Assembly (NCBI GenBank): GCA_017163975.1
Contig: JAFFSR010000245.1
Coordinates: 2,743,001-2,807,000 of the forward strand
Reading direction: 5' to 3'
Origin: Anastatus disparis
Taxonomy: Eukaryota; Arthropoda; Insecta; Hymenoptera; Eupelmidae
Length of the DNA: 64,000 nucleotides
Part shown: positions 58,924-64,000 of the stretch, in pieces
Position numbering within the stretch: position 1 is the first letter of the stretch
Layout of the letters: each line of letters starts with the position of its first letter
The notes under the pieces: model-generated
Seen by the model: the letters and a program-made list of their open reading frames with translations, nothing else
What the model was told of the DNA's origin: nothing
Databases searched by the model: none
Made by a program: the position numbers and the translations under genes

Positions 58924-61900
58924 AATAACTATAAAATTCTATAAATAATAAATAAATTTAGTAAAATAAAATTTTTCCGCGGCCCTCAGACGCCGACGAT
59001 CGTAAAATATTAAATAAATATAATAATAATCAAAGAAACAGTAAGATAAATTTTTTCCACGGTCCTCAGACGCCGACGATAGTCTCAAATATAAATTAGT
59101 AACTACAAAGTAACTATAGATATAATTATTAATAGAATTATATACATATCAAAAATTTAGTAATCAAAAAATATTAAATAAAACAATAAACATACTTATA
59201 ATAATAACATACAAATAAATTAATAGACAAGTTACTTTAATAAAAAAAAAGCTTGAAATGTATTATAAGAGAATTTAATTAAATACATAATAAGATAATA
59301 GATATTATTACAATCAGCAATTCTAGAAGAAATAAAGAGAATAAAAGAAATGAGATATAAAATTATTTCGTTTATTCAGGAATTCACTTATATTAAAGTA
59401 AGTATAACATACAAATTATGATTATGTAAAGACATCTAATATGGCTATACTTAACTATTAAATATCCTTCTCCTTGCATTATAAAAAAAAAACAAAAAAA
59501 AAGAGAAAAGTAATACACGGAATAGTATAAGATAAACCATACATCAGGGAAACAGAAATATTCCTGATTAACTTACAGAAAACAGTAGCAGAAGAAAATA
59601 AGAAAAATAATAAAATCATCAAGAGATAATAAAAGAGAAGAATAAAGAATAAAAGAGAAAGAGAACATAAGGAATAAAGAGTTCACACATATAATTAAGA
59701 AGAAAACTAAATTCTAAAGCGCAAATCTCGGAATAATCGATGGAGCAGAAATCGAATCTTAAAATAAAATAAACCTAAACAAAAAAGTTTTATATAGATT
59801 GAACAATATTCGCAAAATATACATATATATGTCGAGAAAAAGTAAAGAAAATTGATTTAATAATTATATTAAATAAAGAATATTCCCGCGATTAATTAAA
59901 TAAGGGATAGATTATTACATAAATAAATAAAAAACTAAGACTTAAATTATTAAAATAGCAAATATAAAATAATCCCTCCCTCGAAAGCATTGAAATAAAT
60001 AAAAAAAAAAAGAAAAAAGAAAATTATAAGCACACTAATGCTTAACTATTGTCAGGAAAATTCCTGATACAAGTATTCGAGAAATAATTCTCAGATTGCA
60101 TACGTGCTATCTGATGAATGCCCATGGCAAAGAGGATCCACAAGTGGAATCCCAAAATTTCTCTAAGAAATGGCGCCATACACTAAGAATGTATGATATG
60201 TACGCCATAATTCACAATAAAAAGTTAAGAAAGTATCGGACCAGGAACGCAAAAAAAATATGCGTCAAAAAGAAAAAATTACCTGGTACCAACCAAAAAG
60301 AACGAGAATAAAATTTTAATTAGTCAAGGGACAGATTATTATAAATTATAAACAAAATTATAATAAAAACCTTATCAAAATTGGTTACGGCAATAATATT
60401 AATAATAACATTGACAAAAGTAATAATAATTATAGTAATGTAAAAACTAGACATATAATACGATCGAAAACAAAGTATATATGTATATGCATGCGTTCAA
60501 GAAATAAAAGTAAAAGGAAAGAAATATAGACAAATGAAACAAGAAAAAGATGAAGAAATAAATATATATAGAGATAAAAACAACACACAATGCAAGAAGA
60601 AGGAATAAATAACTATATAATTATAGAAGAAAGGGAGTTAAGTGAAAACTTGCATAAACGTAAAGAAGTCTTAAAATACGTGCATTAAATATTAACAAAA
60701 AAAAATATATTAAAATACAAAATTATCTAGAAATGCTGATTAAATGCATATAAATATAGATATGCTCGAAATTATCAAAAATATATCTATACATTATAAC
60801 CAATATTCAACGGTAATAATTTAAATAAATTATCTAGAGTCTACAAAATAATTATATCCGAAGCTTAATAAAAATATACAGTAATTAATCAAATAAATAA
60901 CTAACAACAGCAAAACAGAAATGTTTAAACTTATAAAATAAAAATATAGACAGGATAAAAATATATAAAAACGAAAATAAGTATCAAACTATTAGATGGC
61001 TCACATACGCACCAATACATAACCGACAGTTCGCATGAACACACTAATACGCGCGCCATACTTCTATAGCACTAACACTTTACAGTCAAATTCACACGTA
61101 CGTAATCATATACGATTCACAGTGAAAAGAATACAAACACTTTGCAGTCAAATTCACATGTACGTAATCACGTATGCACTTACACAGCCTAAAGATTTCA
61201 AGCAGTAAGAGCCCCCACCGCTAGCGATCAAGCACTCAGACGCATACAGACGTAATAGGTATACGGACTGTATAACAGTGTGTGCAACGAATTATAGCAC
61301 AAAGAGGAATAAAGCACGTGTAGTATAGACACGAACATAAGAGTACATAGACGGGCCACTCAAAAAAAAGGGGGAGAGAATTATAATTAATTAAACAGTA
61401 AATAATAATAAACAAAGATGATAAATTATTTAGTATATACATAAATAAACACTATAATATCACTTAATATTGTTAAACATAATTGATTAAACAATAAATA
61501 AGAATAAACTCACACACCTATATCAGGACAAGAATAGGAAAATCATTAATAATAATTATTATATAATCATTAATAAACATACATAAACATTACAATAATG
61601 TTATAGGCACTTAATATTATTAAATATAAATAATTAAACAATAAATAATGACTATATATATATTAAAATTGAGAATTAACGCATAACCCTATTTTGGGAC
61701 ACACCATGTTCCAGTTTCGGGACACACATATATATATAAACCATATTGCAATACCGCGACAGGTAGAGGGAAATCATTAATAATAAGTATAAAACTAATA
61801 TATAACCATTAATAAACATACATAAACATTACAATAATAGGCACTTAATATTATTAAATATAAATAATTAAACAATAAATAATGACTATATATATATATA

Positions 61901-62445
61901 TATTAAAATTGAGAATTAACGCATAATCCTATTTTGGGACACACCATGTTCCAGTTTCGGGACACATATACAAACCATATTATAATATCGGAACACATGA
62001 GAAAATCATTATTAACCTTAAAAAGGGATAAATTAGGTATAGTTAAATAATGTAAAGAGTAATTATAACCTTTAATTATTAGTAAACAAGTTATACAAAA
62101 AAAATACGATATAATAAAATTTGAATATTATATTATAATAACGGGACATTTATGAAAAAAAAACGCCATTAAACAAATAAAATAAAGATGAAAAAAAAAA
62201 TTAAAATAAAATATAGGGCACATAATTAAATAAACTTATTGATCATAAATAAATATAAAATATACATTCACCCTATAACAAGGTAAGAAGTAGATAAGAT
62301 TCCTGCCTAACATATTGCAGGTACACAGGGGCTCAAGAACACGAGAAGGAACCATATATAGACTATATATATAAATCCCGGGATATATCTAGAAAAAATT
62401 GGAACTATAGCCATAACAACCACTTCCTGAAAATTAATTCAACAA
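58924..62445 (+). other. 3.5-kb A-rich spacer between pol remnant and env
   Basis: I see no coding frame with family resemblance; 60096-60311 is an isolated short frame. The sense strand stays A-rich as in gag and env. Direct repeats are present: two ~75-bp units around CTCAGACGCCGACGAT (58970-59090), two ~70-bp units around CAGTCAAATTCACA.GTACGTAATCA (61075-61180), and a 231-bp tandem pair (61541-62002). Confidence 0.6.
61541..62002 (+). repeat. 231-bp tandem duplication
   Basis: The anchor AAATCATTA recurs at 61541, 61772 and ~62003, giving two units of 231 bp. Each unit contains CCTATTTTGGGACACACCATG and CCAGTTTCGGGACACA. Differences include a longer (TA)n in the second unit. Confidence 0.85.
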
Positions 62446-64000
62446 ATGAACTTGGAACCATTTCTCGGCAGAGAACAAAAACTGAAATATAACTGGCAGA
62501 TACTTAGAAATGAATGTAATAAATTAACTGAAATAAACGAACACTGCCAATTTAAGGAGCAATTAAGTCAACTTTATCAGCAAATAGACAACACGCGAGA
62601 AGACATCGAAAAGATTATCGAACTATTAGACGGACACAAAGTACACCCTAAAAGAAACAAAAGGGCATGGTTCTCGGGAATAGGAAAGGTGAGCAAATTT
62701 CCATTTGGTACATTAGACGAAGACACAGAACAGGAATTAAAAGCGCTAATAGAAAGTAAAAGTAATAAAACAAGCGATATCGCAAATCTACTTGCAAACC
62801 AGACAGAGTTAATTTATAAGGAATTTGGGCTAATGCATGAGAAAGCTGCAAAACTGGAAGCTGCCATCAACAAGATGAAAAATAAAAAAGCACAAGAGTG
62901 GGACGAAACAGGATTCATAGCAGCAATACAGCTTTTAGAAGATAATATTATTCAATACGAGCTTGATACTCAAACGCTCTTAGACATAATAATATTTGCA
63001 TCAAGAGGAGTAATTCACCCTCGCCTGATAAATATAAAAGATCTGTATCATACTAAAGAATTAATAGAGAAGTCGCTCCAAGGACTAACGATACCCAATA
63101 TCAACGGAACGATCCCATTCATGGACGTATTTAAAGTCTCTGATATCTCAATAATAATAACAAACTCCCATCTCATACATCACATTGAGATGCCATTAAT
63201 CAACCAAGATAGATATGCGCTAATAAAAGCCACACCTATACCCGTACCACAGAATAATGACAAAAACCCATCCTTATGCGCATATATTTGGCCGGATATC
63301 CAACAGTTTGCATTAAATGCAAAATCAAGGAATTACATACCCATAGACCAAGAAGAAAAGAATAAATGCAGAATGTTCAACGATCTCTACATCTGTAAAA
63401 ACACAGAGCCTGTGAGAAATATAAATATAAATACGGCCTGCGAAATTAAACTGAGCATGGATACTCGAACCAAAGAACTGTCTACGTGCAGAATAAAGAT
63501 AATAAAATTAAAAACAACATACTGGACGCGCACCCACAACACCAATACGTGGTTATTTTCTGCAAACGCCGAAGAAGAACTTATCATTGACTGCAGACAT
63601 AAAGCTCAACAGAAATTAATGATAAGAGGAATTGGGGCTTTACACCTAACACCGGGGTGCATAGCACGAACCAGCACAGTAGAACTAACGGCCAATACGA
63701 ATATAATAACAAATATAACTTCCCAAGTTTTTAACGAAACACATATGGACATAATAGCATTATTAAAGGACATTAAAACAGAAAATATGAATGAAATCAC
63801 TAAAATCCTTGAGGATACGGAAGTTTCAAGTATAATGCCTCACGGAGGAAACACTCCTACCAGATCACTCGAAGTCGGTAGCGACTTACAAAAAGTAATA
63901 AATAGAGCTCGCGAGTTAGGAAAATACCACGTGATTACAACCAAATTCACTATATTAACGGATACAATGACCTATTCCGGCGCAACAATACTTATATTAG
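62446..64000 (+). CDS. env: Env (baculovirus-F-like fusion glycoprotein), open to window edge
   Basis: From the ATG at 62446 the frame is open for 518 codons to the window end. Residues 70-73 are RNKR, a furin-type site, followed by AWFSGIGKVSKF and FGTLDEDTE, the fusion-peptide region conserved between errantivirus Env and baculovirus F proteins. A helical segment follows (NLLANQTELIYKEF), then a Cys-bearing ectodomain. The transmembrane segment would lie beyond the window. No signal peptide is encoded at this ATG. An acceptor-like CATTTCTCGGCAG ends at 62471; its phase matches the donor at 55532. The frame has no stop or shift, unlike gag and pol of the same element. Confidence 0.85.
   Translation, partial: MNLEPFLGREQKLKYNWQILRNECNKLTEINEHCQFKEQLSQLYQQIDNTREDIEKIIELLDGHKVHPKRNKRAWFSGIGKVSKFPFGTLDEDTEQELKALIESKSNKTSDIANLLANQTELIYKEFGLMHEKAAKLEAAINKMKNKKAQEWDETGFIAAIQLLEDNIIQYELDTQTLLDIIIFASRGVIHPRLINIKDLYHTKELIEKSLQGLTIPNINGTIPFMDVFKVSDISIIITNSHLIHHIEMPLINQDRYALIKATPIPVPQNNDKNPSLCAYIWPDIQQFALNAKSRNYIPIDQEEKNKCRMFNDLYICKNTEPVRNININTACEIKLSMDTRTKELSTCRIKIIKLKTTYWTRTHNTNTWLFSANAEEELIIDCRHKAQQKLMIRGIGALHLTPGCIARTSTVELTANTNIITNITSQVFNETHMDIIALLKDIKTENMNEITKILEDTEVSSIMPHGGNTPTRSLEVGSDLQKVINRARELGKYHVITTKFTILTDTMTYSGATILIL

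Noticed and set aside
1..64000. CRISPR array, bacterial operons or Shine-Dalgarno-led genes
   Set aside because: Base composition, element types and tRNA-derived SINEs are eukaryotic; the tandem repeats lack unique spacers of regular length.

Overview
This is eukaryotic nuclear DNA, strongly AT-rich and packed with transposable elements. The mix of R1-like and CR1-like LINEs, tRNA-derived SINEs, a Helitron, palindromic MITEs and an errantivirus-type LTR element with a baculovirus-F-like env gene points to an insect, plausibly a hymenopteran; that is inference from element content. I find no complete host gene. The only host-gene candidate is one 55-bp exon-like block with splice sites at 19713-19767, so much of the window may be intronic or intergenic.

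Layout. 0-4.3 kb: a foldback element with 237-bp arms, three dispersed copies of an ~85-bp sequence, and a ~1.3-kb minisatellite with a dimeric (~100 bp) higher-order period. 4.3-7.5 kb: a decayed CR1-type LINE, then a minus-strand LTR with primer-binding site. 7.7-12 kb: a decayed tnp2/DUF4218-type transposase interrupted by solo LTR A, which itself carries a SINE; a second SINE family follows. 12.6-24 kb: a ~180-bp tandem repeat, solo LTR B inside a small TIR element, and a series of long palindromic elements. 24.5-29.2 kb: a second CR1-type LINE with ORF1 and ORF2 remnants. 29.6-33.4 kb: solo LTR C, then a minus-strand Helitron remnant holding a tandemly duplicated helicase fragment and G-rich tracts. 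33.7-39 kb: an I-like LINE whose ORF2 stop codons are mostly TGA. 39-45.4 kb: a broken intron-containing pseudogene, a minus-strand Ty3/Gypsy pol and two R1-type fragments. 47.2-52.9 kb: two head-to-head copies of one CR1-type LINE; the minus copy carries a TTAA-flanked palindromic MITE that in turn carries a SINE. 54.5-64 kb: an errantivirus-like element with 5' LTR, PBS, gag (one frameshift), a pol gene missing nearly all of RT, RNase H and integrase, a 3.5-kb A-rich spacer, and an env frame that stays open to the window edge.

The most noteworthy observations are: (1) the three solo LTRs (A, B, C) each carry about three stem-loops upstream of the TATA-like box, in which loops are alike within an LTR while stem sequences differ but still pair; (2) the gag-env element lacking a polymerase keeps an open env, with a leader mini-exon whose splice donor and an acceptor in env are phase-compatible; (3) several nested insertions are dated relative to each other by exact target-site duplications; (4) palindromic elements capable of long hairpin RNA are unusually dense.
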